Source of the DNA: Castanea sativa
Lineage: Eukaryota; Streptophyta; Magnoliopsida; Fagales; Fagaceae
DNA: 64,000 nucleotides
Direction of reading: 5' to 3'
Assembly (NCBI RefSeq): GCF_040712315.1
Contig: NC_134013.1
Span: 15,163,001-15,227,000, forward strand
The translations under genes were made by a program, and so were the position numbers. This document shows positions 1-12,115 of the stretch, one piece after another (within the stretch, counting starts at the first letter, position 1; each line of letters begins with the position of its first letter). The notes beneath the pieces are model-generated. The model saw only the letters and a program-made list of their open reading frames with translations. It did not search any database and was not told where the DNA came from.

Positions 1-300
1 GTAGAAATTAAAAGAAGTCACAAAATTAAAGTTCATAATTTTTGGCTCTCAGTTACATTTACTACTATCTGGTTCTTTTATAATATTCCCTTTTGGTAAG
101 TGGTGGGAGACCTTTAACCCATACAGCATAAGCTACTTTCCTGCTCACACTTCTACCTAGTAAAACTCAAAATTTTGATCCAGAATCTTCAAGAGGCTGC
201 TTCAAATCATTTTACCAGAAGACCAGTGGTCTGTCCAGTTACCCAGAAGAACAACACTAATAATTTACAAAAATATTGAACAAAGGGATTCTGGAGCTAC

Positions 301-3300
301 CTTGTGTCTTTCTGAAAACTGCACTCAAGGTCAACATATTCTATACAGTTGCTAGTGTCCTCATCCATTTTCAGAGGTGCCTGAACTTTGACATTACCTT
401 GAGATTTCTGCAAAGGAAGGGAAGCATCATACTTTGTCATAGAAATCCTTTTCCGTCCATAATGATCAGACTTGCTGAGTTTCTGATTTTCATTTCTTCT
501 ACGACCTTTACTTTGACCCACAACAGTTGCACTTTCAGACTTTTCCTCTTTAATGTCCAAATTATGTAATACATTTACAGTATTCTTCCCAACCCACTCC
601 TGCAAGCAAGTGAACCTCTTAGCATATATAGTTCATCCAACAATTTAAACATTAAAGAAAAAGAAGTTGAAAATTAGATTAACAACCGACAATGGCAACG
701 TATACCAGACCTTCACATCTTTGAAAAACAATTTTAATCCATCTTTTGAAGAGTCAAAGCTGTCATATTGTCTAATTGACTTCCTTAGCCACTTTGATAC
801 GTATGCTCTATTCCTTTCTTCCTGATAGCGCTCATCTGCTTGCAAAAAACAATTACCCTCAAAGTCAAAGGTAGCTAGATTAAAGGGGATAGTTCAATCA
901 GCATTAAGATACCAAAAAATGAAAAAAAAAAAAAAAAAAAAAAAAAGAAGCCATTAAAGAAAATTTTGACTTGCAGCTAGGGCTGTCCAGAGTACCCGAC
1001 GACCCGCCGGACCCGATCAGCCCGACCGAAACTGACCCGTCACGGCCGGACCGACACCTCCGACAGGTCGGTGACGGGTCCCAATCTTCAGAACTCGACC
1101 CCGGCGGGTCGAGTGACGGGTTTCGTCCTTAAGAACCCGATCTACCCGACCCGCCCGACAAAACCTCAAAAAGAAGCTGAAATCCGGCGACGTTTGGGTT
1201 TCTTAGCTCCGATCCGGCGACGTTTGGCCTTTCTTTACTCAAATCCGCTCAAATCCTCACTCAAATATGCTTAAATCCGGCCAACTCCGGCAAGATGAAG
1301 CTTAGATTCAAGGAGATCTAAAGAGAACTCGACTGTATTTGGTAAGATCGAGCTTAGATTCAAGGAGATCCAGCGAAAACAAGCTTCGAATCGAGGAGAT
1401 CCGACGAGATCAAGCTTCGATTCAAGGAAATCCGGCCAAATCCCAACGATTTTCAGCAAAAACATGTACAATCCGGCGAGAAAATGCAGAATCCGGTGAT
1501 TTTTTTCAGATTCCGGCGACGCTTTTTTTTTCAGATTTCGATCATTTCTTTATTTCGACGACCCGCCCGGCCCGACCGACGCTCACCCGCACCCGAAACC
1601 GACTCAACCGATTTTTCCGGCGGTCGGTTACGGGTTCCGCCGCCCCTCCACCCGACGCCGGCGGGTTGAGTCCGGGTTGGGTCCAAAACCGACCCAACCC
1701 GACCCGTGGACAGCCCTACTTGCAGCAACCCCCGACAGAGGTAATAATAATCTATATCTAAAAGTTAAAGTGTAGCATTTATTATTACTACACTCCCCAT
1801 CAGAAGGAGTCTTTCTCCCTCTCTTACAGCTTTGGTTTGATTTTTGTTTAAATTGATCGTTAGTTATTTTGGAATTGAGAATTTGAATTTATATCAAAAC
1901 ACAATATTGGTTATGCATTTGAATGCCTATCAATTATTTGAGTAATCTTAAGTGTAATTTTGTTATGAGTTTTGATTATCATGATAATTTCCTTTAGAGA
2001 ATGAAGAATTTGAATAATTTATTTGAAACTTAAAAAGTTTAGTTGTACAAAAAAATTAGAAAAATATAGCACACTATAACATAATTTTGAAGAATATGAA
2101 CCACCTCACAAAGGAATAATATCCATCAAACACACTCAAAATAATAGAATGATATATTGGTGTTCATCAAAAAAATAATGATATATTGGTAGAGACAAAA
2201 AGATAGAAAATAATTTTAGAAATTGTTTAACTTTTAGGGAGAACAAATCATCTTCAATAAATTTTAGAAAACAAATTATACATTATATCAAAATTACAAA
2301 ATAATTATTTATTCTCACACATCACATGAGTTTGTGACTAGTTTAATTGAAGTTTAAGACACTACGGAATTTGAGCCTGAAGTACCCCTCAAACCCCAAA
2401 AAAAAAAAAAATGGGTTGCTACAGCTGCATGCAGAAGCTTTATAGTTAAACCTAGGAATCTGAAGTATCTTTGTGGAAGCTGCATTTATTTCAATATATT
2501 TTTCTAGGAGATATAAAACTTGAATAGAGATAACTATCGATGAAGCTAATTGAAAAGGACAACAAAATCAGTAAGCCCAAACCATTTACCTAACAGGATA
2601 ATGGCTCCATAATCAAACCTATGTCGTATACAACGTCCTGCAAAAAGAAAAAGGTGGTTACTTTCTTAAAAAAATTAATAATAATAATAATAATTACCAA
2701 GCTCAACAACTATCAGAGATGCATAAAAACTTGTCATTTAAATGTGATACAACAAATTGCAAAGAAATATATTTCAGCTGAATAAAATATTTCAGCTGAA
2801 TAAAATAATAAAACACTTCATTACCCTCAAAAATGCAATAAAGTTTTATATATATAAACACAATAATCAATCCAATTAGAAACATAGAAAGTGAAATCAT
2901 GACAGAGCATACCTGCAGCTTGATTTAGAGCTCGGAAGGCTTGGTTACAGTACCACTCATTCCCACTTAGAAGGCCTTTGGATGATTTATGTGTATCATT
3001 ATATTTCTTCTTTAACGATACTTGAATATCAAATCTGATAAGAAGTTCCAGCAATCAGAAAATTATATCTTATTTAGTAATTATTTCTTCTTCACAAAAC
3101 ATCTAAGAGAGGAAAGAACTCTTACATGTTGGGAAAAGGAATTCCAACAATTATCTGAGATAGTCAAGAATTCACACCATCAATAGTCAACAATCATTTA
3201 AGTAAAAGATACGAATATTCATTTTCTAATTAAAATTAATACTTTTACTTAATTAAGATTCAGTAATTTACAAAGAGTCAAAGACACTAAACAGAAGTTT

Positions 3301-6300
3301 TTTATTCTCTTCCACTAGTAGAAATGTCTTACAGGCTGAAGTGGCAATAGACCACTACCCAAAACCAAAAATAAGAAGATTTGACATCAGGCTTCGGGCA
3401 ACAAGGATACAACCACACGGGCATTATCATCAGAGAAGTCAATTCCTTCTGAAACCTGAAAGCATAATATAATGAGCATATGCAAACTCAACAAAAGGTC
3501 ATATTCATCTATTATTTACATGAATGCACTTTGGCTATTATAATGCTAGAACAGCACGATCGCCTCATGTCTTTGAAATTTAAAAAGGTTAATCAGTAAT
3601 TTTTACAAACAGCACCAGTGTCCCATGTTACAAAAATATGTGCATCATAGCTCCATAACATACATTCTTTCAGTAATTAAACAACATAGAAGACCAAAAT
3701 GACCATGTTAATTACAAGTGCAAAATCTTGTGATGCCAACGAAAAGAAACTACTTGGAGTAGAAGATAATGTCAACCTTTACAATTAAATTCTTTTTCCT
3801 AGAATGAAGCTATAACTAAAAGTAAATGGTTACTGTCAGTAATGAAATATAAGTGCGTACCTTTCCTCGGAAAACTGCCAGAAACGCAGCTCCTTTCTTT
3901 AAATTTTCTGGGGACTCAACCGTGTTGAAGTGATTAAGGTCTGTTTTCTTTACCCGACTCTTTCTCCCAAAAGCAGGTTTATTGCCTAGACGAATTGAGT
4001 CATAGTAACCTTTCAAAACAGGTTCAAAATCATCTTGGCTTCCTCCTCTTGGCTCTGCACGAACCAAAGCAAAATAAGCACTCTCCATAATCTATAAAAT
4101 TAAAAGTACTGCTAAGAGACAATGAAAAATCAACTCAGGTACAAATGCCAAGTAAGATAGGCTCAACTTTAACATCAATGCTAAAAAAAGCACTCAGTGA
4201 CTTAGCATTGTTCATTACAATTAATAAAAGGAATATTGCTCATTAAAAGATTAACATACACGAGGGTTAAAAGGGGACAGAAGAAGTCTTACCAACGAAA
4301 AGGACTTTTTTTGTAGTTAGCTGTGACCATTGACCAGTTTCAGACCAACGATTGCATAGTTTCTCCATCAGCTTATAACTTGGGAAGAACACTAGACAAC
4401 CTCCTGGAACAATGTTAAAAATCTCCTCTAAAGATTTCCCAAGTGCATCCTTCAAAACAAACAATAAATTATACACAAATTAAAGGAGAATACATTATCA
4501 GGTTAATTAAAATCAATGAGAAAAGGCAGAAATACCTGAAATGCATATGCATCTGCTGTTTTATAACTTGCATTCAGTGGATAATTACCTGGACCAGTGG
4601 GTATGATAGCAGACCACACCTGCAGTGACAAGGTTGATAAGCCATAGTAGAATAGCTGTGAACCAAGACAAACCAATGCATACAAGGGAAAAGTACTGCC
4701 ATTCAAACCTGTGACTCAACATCAATCACATGTGGAGCTTCCAAACAAGTTCCAAACTGCACCCCAAGCTCAGATGAAAAGGTATTCATTGGAGACAAAG
4801 TCCTAAATTACCAAAAAACCTAGGTGAGTAATATTGTAGAATGAAAATTTTACTTTGGGACATGGCAACAGAAGAAAAATTGTGGGGAACTTAGAAAAAC
4901 ACAACCAATGATCTGTGAACTTCCCTTCAAGTTGCAGCACAGTCAGAGACATCGTATATGTCAATTTTTTTGTGTAAGTTAAGAGTGCATGTGTGTACAG
5001 CAATAGTTATGCTAACTTTATTTTAGCAAATTACTATGATGGCCTATTTTGGGAAGAAAATGACCATCCAGGCAGGTCAAGAGAGGTCAATTTTGAACAT
5101 TATGAAGTCCTTTTGCTAATGGACATGCTTGCCCAGAAAGCTGTGAACACAAGAATATTACAAAGTTGTATAAGAGCCAATTCCTAGTTTCTGGTCCAGT
5201 AATTAGGATTGAGATCCAATGGTATTGCACCGGATGCAATTAGTTTACAGGGTTAAGATTAAAAGTTGAAAAGTTGACTTTTTCCCTCAGACCTTCGACC
5301 AGAAAAATTTTACTTTTTAACTTTCTTATTCAAGGGCTGAGGGGAAAAGTTACATATTTAAATTTTAATCTCAGCCCTTGAAACTGATTGCACCCAGTCA
5401 CTGGATCTCAATCCAGTAATTAAGGATCACAACTACAACTCTGTTAGCAGTTCAAGTGTGCTTATGCAGTTCGCTTACCCAGATGTTAATATGACAGACA
5501 AAGAAAGATCAGCAATGTCTCTAAAAACAACAGCAGGATTCAAGCACCACAAACTGAAAGTATGTGTCCAATTGCCAACTTTTCCTGATACAACGATAAA
5601 ATCAAAAGAATGGTGATCTAAGTTCTTCACGACAATAATAACAGCAAATTGATTAAAAAAATCAATAACCAACAAAACCAATATGACATGATTCAAACTT
5701 CAGGTAGTGGACCTTCCAGAAAATCTACAAAAGATAGCGTTCCACTTACCAGCATCTCTTTTGACACATCGTTGTAAAGCAAGCTGATAATCAAAAATGT
5801 GACTCCCATTTCTTGAGAAAAAGTAAGTTAGAGAAGAGAATAACCCTGCATAACATTTTCAAAAAACAGTCAATTGCAATTATTAGTCTTGAATAACTAA
5901 TAGATAAGCTCAGGATACAAAAACATGAAAATATGTAGGCTGTACCTTCCAAAGTTATTACTGACATGCCACTTAAACGTGCTACATCCGACTCTAAATC
6001 TGTAGCAGCTTTAATTGCCTTAATTAAATAAATAAAGAAGTTTCAGCTGAAGATGAAAAGAATCAAGCCCCAATGAATTAATAAATCTTATACTCGAGAT
6101 ACCTTTGTGGCACATTCTAGCAAGATTGGGAAGCACTGCTGTGAAATATTAGCCTCCTGGAGCTCTCTTAAAGCCTTATCACCAGTCCAACTGAGATTCA
6201 TTTAAAAAGAACAAAAAGAAGTGAACGATCATGATACTCCTATACTTCCTTTATTATTGGTATAATGGAAGCAGAAACAAAACAATTTATTGAAAATACG

Positions 6301-9300
6301 ATGCACCAAGTATGCTAATATCCCACAAGAGAAATTTAATAAGGATTATAATTTAAGCAGTTCAGTATAAGGCTATAACAAGTAGCTTTTCTGAGAAAAG
6401 TAAATAATTAAAATTAAAAATCATGCTAATCAACAATCATTTCCTGTTGAACAAGATACAAATGACAAAATTGATTTAGCCATAAGTTGACAAGTATCAG
6501 GTGAACCAAGAACAAAATCTTATGATGAAACCACCAATGAAGAAAGCAGAGTAAAAACCAAGGAAAATTTTGGTAATTGGTATTCAAATTCAACACATAA
6601 CTGACCCGCATACACCTCATGTGCCGTGTACCTCAGAACACTAATATTATCAAGATTGATAATTTACCCAAAACTATGATGCATTATAAAATTTCTGATA
6701 TCTTAGAAGCCTGTATCTAAATTAGACAAATAATATCTTTCGTTCTTGATAATGGGATTAAAGAGACCACAACACTTTTCTAATTTTCCAAGGAATTTCT
6801 GTAGACACCCCATTTTGTCAGGGTCTCTCACAATTTCATAATTAAAAGTGAAATGTCTCTTAAAGAAATCAAGCATGATATAATATTTGGGCCAATAAAA
6901 TGTTTATATGGAATAGCTCCTCTATGGCTAAACACGTGTCCAAAAAAAGCAAGGCCAATCAATTTAATTTGCAAGACCATTAGCTTCTATTGTGTTTAGG
7001 CAGCGTCACAAGCATTGTTAAGAAACAAGTCAACTCACCAAGAGATGTGGTGCTGGAAGTCACGTTTCTCTAGTGTACTTTTCCTCCGCTCAATCCAACT
7101 TATAAGGTCCTAAACATTAGTGATACTCATTGGACCGTTACATCATAAAGGAATTTTGGACAAAACTACTGTGAGAATAGCATCTAAAACAATTACCTGT
7201 GTCATTTCATATAAAGGTTGATAAGTTAGAACGTCCAGTGTGCAGAGATGCTCTAGTTCCATCTGCAATTCTATCAAAAGGTACAACAACTATAAGCAAC
7301 TCATAAGATCATGCAAAAAAAAAAAGGTATTGATTTCATAACCTACTGTACAAAATGTCTTCTTCAAGATCCACACTGCCAGCATCTCGAGCAATATCCT
7401 CTATGTTGCTGCAAACAAGTTATATTAATTTAGAAGTAGAGAAACTGATATGAAAATTTAAAAAAAAAAAAATTCCAACCTTAATAACTTGTTGAACATG
7501 AAATACATTTTCTAAAGAACAAAATAGACATGCATGTATCTGGAGGCAAGCATATAATCCATGCCCTAAACAGGCAGATGTATTGTTTTTACAGATCTCC
7601 AAAAGCAGATGCTTCTAAACTTGATGTTTAAGAACATGCAGAGCATTAATATAAATGCATTGTCTATATTGTGCTTTAGAAAACTCCCACCACGTGTTGT
7701 GACATGGGATTGTATGGAACATCAAGAATTATATAAAATAGAACTTTTCAGGGAACCCCAAAGCTTTGCCAACTGGCAAGATTATAATCAACAAAATATA
7801 TCATGAAATACATATCAGGGAAAAAACTACTTTGCATCCCATGAAGAAAAATAAACCAATCTACGAATTTGCATATTCTCCCAAAACCAGTGTAGAAAAA
7901 TGAGATTTAAGAAATTAGAAATTCAACACCTATCAGTCAAAAATCCTATTAATTGTCCAGGTTATACACTGTAAACTTATTGATTTCTTTTATTATTCAC
8001 ATTCTCTCAACAAGGTTATAAAAAGTTAAAGAGTAATTAAATTAGGTTGTGAAACATACTGGGCTTCATCAAGAATCACAATGGCCTCTTTAATATCTAC
8101 ATCCATCGCTCCTCGAATGACTGGATTAATGACGTAGCTGTATGGGCAGAAAACCAATTGTGCATCATCTGCCATAGAACGTGCTGCATAATATGAACAA
8201 CCTAGAGAAAGTAGAAAATTGCTGTTTAGATTTTTTTTTTTTTTTTTTTAAAGCAACATGACATGTGTTAGAAATAAATTTAATATATATGAAAAAACAA
8301 AAATGAACCTTTCACAACTTGTCCAACTCTCACAAGATCTTCTATATCATGAGCCTCATGGCATCCTCCTTTCTGAAGTGATGAATGTCCCTTGACTTTA
8401 TGTGCATTTCTATTTGCAATAAAGAAATTAGATTGCTATTACTTCCACGTAACATAGCACCATTAATAAAGAGAGTTAAAATTTAGGGAGCATATACAAC
8501 TATAGATATAACTCACTTAAATTCTGGGCATCCCACTTCTCGATCCCTCAAAAGCAACTTGCTGGAAGTTTCCAAACACCATTGTCAACCAGGATATATA
8601 AAGGAATTATTCTAATATATATATTAAAAAAAAATTCTTTAGGTCAAAAAGGCACCATTCTTCATCAATATTATCTTTCCCTCGTATATGCTTGTTTGTG
8701 CAGTAGTGCTTCCTAGACGCCTGGAAGAATATTTTTTTTGGGGGGGGGGGAGTGAAGAGAGAGAGAGTCAAAATCAAGAGTACACACAAGAGACATTATT
8801 CAAAAAGATTCTTGTTCAAAAAAGCCAGACATTATTCAAAAAGATTCTTGTTCAAAAAAGCTAGACATTATTCAAAAAGATTCTTGTTCAAAAAAGCTAT
8901 TTGCCCCTATGGAATAGAAGAATGTAAATTCTACCCCACATATCCAAAGATAACTGAATAACCATCCAAAAATGCATCTTTCTTGCAAAAAAGAAAATTG
9001 GTTTTGGAATGGTCACTTAACAATAGAAAATAAAGAGAAAAAAATCCCATAAAGGTGTTTAAAAGCTCAGAATGTACTCCAGCTTATCCATCCAATTTCA
9101 ACTATATTGTTAATTACACTTGGCTGTACTTTGGACAATATAGGAGAGAAGCCAATCAAATGATATTTGAACCTGTAAAAACAAGAAAATAGGACAAATC
9201 CAAATGATCCTAAATATTTTTTTAAAGCAAAACAATATTCGTTTAATAGACTAGATTTCAAGTTATACCTTATGTATTAATGTTAAACCACTATATAACT

Positions 9301-11520
9301 TTTTATTGGATTAATATTTTGAAAATCCCACCATTGGATTACATGTTCTATTTGTTCATGCCAACTAAATTTACTATAAACAAGAGTTTCACCAAGTGTA
9401 ACTTAAACCTAACTCTTGTTCAATAAATAGATTTAAAGACCTATTTAGCCAGATGCATGCAACTGTCAAGCATAAGAAATATCCATATAAAATGCTTAAA
9501 ATTGACATAATCATTTAGTAATTTAAAATTTTTTTTTTTTTAAAAAAAAAACCTCCTGATAGGAAAAATGATCCATTTACAAATAATAATACTGCTATTG
9601 GAATAATAGAAAGATCATGTTCAAGAAAATAGACAACACACTACAAAGAGGGTAGATTATCACACAAATTTCCATCGTACAATGTCTAGGGATTTGAGAA
9701 GCTTGACAACTCAAACTATTATCAGATACGTATTATAAGAAAAGAATTCCAAACTGAACATGAACTGACAAGGAAAAAGTAAACCTACCAAAACAGCCAT
9801 TGGGACCCGGTAGGCAGTTTTTCGATATTCACGAATTACTTGAGAAATTTGTGAATGTGTCCTCCTTGAATAAACAATAAACAGTTTGTAACCATTATGG
9901 AATTCAACATATGACAATACCAAACCAAAAAAAAAATTGCTCTAATACAAATGAATTTGTAAAATCTTTATTCAAACTTCTCAAATACTTCAAGCATTAT
10001 TTAGTTTAAAAAAATTGAGAAAACAATTTGGACTTCAATTTTTTAGTTTTAATGGCTTGAAAACAATATGACAAGCACCAGTTTTTTCTATTGATGAATT
10101 TCATGAATGAATTTAAACCTCATTAATATGAGAATTTGAAATAATTAAATGTAAGATATTTTTTAAATTCACAACACACAAGTGTTTTTTTAGAGCAAAT
10201 CCTCAAACTCAAATGCATCATGTGTTGTTCCAATTTTGTTGGTAAGTTACACATGCACCCGATGGGTCTTGAACCCACAACATCACCCTCCACCTGATAT
10301 ATAAGGGGAGGAGATGCCAGTTCAGCTAAAGGTTATTAGGGAGTTGTTCAAATTCACATGAATCAATTCATATTTTTACTAGCAATAGTGCTTTGAATCC
10401 CTTGATTTTAAATTCTCGGATTCAAATGCAACTCAAAGTTAAAGACAAACATAATTAATGTACATACCCAAATCCTTAAATTTTATGTTTTGACTGAATC
10501 ATTGATAACAATGAAATTGCAATCTCGAAAGCTATAGAATCAATTTTGCTCCATGAAATTGTAACTATAACTCTACATGAGAAGATAGGTGATCCCTATC
10601 TCAACATCAAAGAACAATATCAAAAATAAAACATACAACTAAATAAATAATTGAACTCAGTCTAACATATGAAAGTACATTTGAAAACTGAAATGCTTCT
10701 AGTGGCACAAACTGCAGTATCAGTAAACTAAATAACCACTAGGATTTCATGTGAAGTTTCTAAAACAATCCTCGTTACTTTCAAAAGCAAACTATCTAAA
10801 TAAACAACACAAAAAGAAAAATAGAAGCTTCCAACCGCGAACCAATAGAATAAAACTTACGATGCATAATATATGGTGGGTGCTGCCTTTTTCTTTTGAT
10901 TCTTGTTGTTTGCTGCAGATTGAGTTGGGTCCAAATTTTCCGGCCCTGCGTTACCTAATAAAAATCACAATGTCAGTTTCATAGCACATCAAATATCGAA
11001 ATAGAAACACTGATCAAGGGACTGTTTGCCCCCATTTCATAAATTGAACTCCACCATCAAAATTCATCAACCACAAAATCCAATAATTTCTTTAAAACCC
11101 TAGCACATTAAGGCTACAACTTTCAAAATCAATCCTGAAAATCGTTGTTGTACCTGAAGGTTCCACTTCTGGAACAAATCCGCCACCGTGAGCGAGAGGA
11201 TCGGTGAAAGCCTCGGGATTGGGCTTAGAGTGAGTGAGATTGGCGAACTGGTTCTTCAATTTACAGCTCTGCTGCCAAGCGAGAGTGGAGCAGAGTAGCG
11301 AGAGCGATTTTCCGGTACCGGTCGGGGACTCGAGGAGCGCGTGACAGTGATTCTCTCTCTGGGCTCGATCCAGGGTGGAGATGACCCGACCCATGAACGC
11401 GAGCTGCGACCCGTACGGCTGGTACGGGAATTCGACTTGGATGCCTCCGATGTGGTACACATTTTTAGGGCTCTTGAGGTTAGGGTCTGGACCTGTAGGA
11501 GTTGGAGTTAGAGAGACCAT
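301..11520 (-). CDS. FANCJ: FANCJ/BRIP1-type DNA repair helicase, 24 exons, 3' end not in view
   Basis: Superfamily 2 iron-sulphur helicase of the XPD/FANCJ group; the family unwinds DNA 5'-3' in the nucleus during interstrand crosslink repair and meiotic recombination. Exons read by eye: 11520-11154, 10954-10861, 9864-9789, 8720-8656, 8561-8517, 8409-8309, 8201-8060, 7408-7347, 7270-7197, 7109-7039, 6190-6103, 6018-5946, 5845-5750, 5584-5479, 4802-4709, 4619-4536, 4449-4293, 4054-3861, 3455-3411, 3154-3126, 3034-2913, 2637-2590, 835-711, 599-301. All borders are GT-AG and phases agree (about 885 codons). Walker [10 protein letters not shown] is in exon 1. The four Fe-S cysteines (HYCTN, DEEC, VGCPE, GGCHE) lie in exons 4-6. 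DEAH spans the exon 7/8 junction, and motif VI ([15 protein letters not shown]) spans exons 21-22. The last visible exon ends at a plausible donor, and family length suggests more coding sequence to the left. I chose the ATG at 11520 because the helicase homology starts there, although the frame stays open upstream to 11796. Confidence 0.93.
978..1718. mobile_element. Non-autonomous hAT-type element in the FANCJ intron before exon 23
   Basis: A 741-bp GC-rich island (many GACCCG/CGGGTC motifs) in an AT-rich intron. It is bounded by inverted 12-bp ends TAGGGCTGTCCA (978-989) and TGGACAGCCCTA (1707-1718), and flanked by a perfect 8-bp direct repeat CTTGCAGC (970-977 and 1719-1726). An 8-bp duplication with TAGGG-type ends is the signature of hAT transposons. 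The interior has imperfect tandem units around GATCCGGCGACG and around a GAGATCC/AAGCTT motif, and no transposase. Confidence 0.88.
5206..5414. mobile_element. Inverted-repeat MITE in FANCJ intron 14
   Basis: A 209-bp imperfect palindrome whose arms begin GGATTGAGATCC and end GGATCTCAATCC. A flanking direct repeat AGTAATTA occurs at 5198-5205 and 5415-5422. It has no coding capacity. The 8-bp duplication suggests a hAT-mobilised MITE. Confidence 0.8.
8791..8898. repeat. 36-bp tandem repeat, three copies
   Basis: Three head-to-tail, almost identical 36-bp units starting AGACATTATTC at 8791, 8827 and 8863, lying in FANCJ intron 3. A short reading frame crosses them but is only the repeat. Confidence 0.9.
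10242..10345 (-). mobile_element. tRNA-derived SINE in FANCJ intron 2
   Basis: On the minus strand it shows an A-box-like TTTAGCTGAACTGGC and, about 45 bp on, a B-box GGGTTCAAGACCC followed by a TGCATGTGT stretch. This is the layout of plant tRNA-derived SINEs. I saw no clean target-site duplication. Confidence 0.6.
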
Positions 11521-11606
11521 TTCTTTTGTGTTGTGGCGATTGTGTTTAGCTAGTAGAGAACATCGGGGGTTTGTGTATATATATTTGTTGTTGGTATTTT
11601 GGGGGG

Positions 11607-11618
11607 TTTTGGCGGGAA
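11607..11618 (-). promoter_or_regulatory. E2F-like site upstream of FANCJ
   Basis: On the minus strand this reads TTCCCGCCAAAA, a close match to the plant E2F consensus TTTSSCGC/GCGSSAAA. It sits about 90 bp upstream of the chosen FANCJ ATG, in the likely promoter or 5' UTR. E2F control of S-phase and DNA repair genes is established in plants; binding here is inference. Confidence 0.5.
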
Positions 11619-11944
11619 TTGGATTTTGTGGGAATTTTGACTGAGCGGGTAGCTTTCTTTCTACGCTCCTCTGCTTTGAAACTATTACAAACCTCGCAAT
11701 GGAACGACTTGTGGTATGCCACGTGTCGGAGGTAAAGAGGAATGTAATTAATTTGTGTAGTTTAAGGCTTTTTGGTATGTCAAATAAGATGTTCACGATG
11801 CAAAGTTTTTGTACGATTTTACAGTTTTACACAACTTGCATGACTTGAAATGATCAAAGTAATTTCAAAGACATCTCTCACACACACGTTTTTTTTTTTT
11901 TTGGTTTTTTATAGTGTTTTTTCAAAACTTTCAACCAAAGGCTA

Positions 11945-12115
11945 ATTACCGTTCGCAACGGGTGGGCCCATAATAGAGTAAATCGCTGGTCCGAGTTTTT
12001 TCAAAGTGCTGGTGCCTAAATTTGAACTAGGAAACTCCTAGTCAAACTCAGGATAGCCACTTTGAAACCAAGTGCCCAACCACTTGGCCAACCCCACTGG
12101 GTTCACACACACATA
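11945..12115 (-). mobile_element. Probable tRNA-derived SINE fragment
   Basis: The minus strand reads TGGCCAAGTGGTTGGGC (A-box like, resembling tRNA-Ser/Leu) and later AGTTCAAATTT (B-box like). It lies just outside the FANCJ 5' end. The ends are not defined. Confidence 0.4.

Noticed and set aside
1071..1761. Several open frames in the GC-rich island
   Set aside because: They lie inside the non-autonomous hAT-type element; the frames reflect GC content and internal repeats.
8791..8898. CRISPR-like regular 36-bp repeats
   Set aside because: Direct head-to-tail units without spacers, in an intron of a plant gene.
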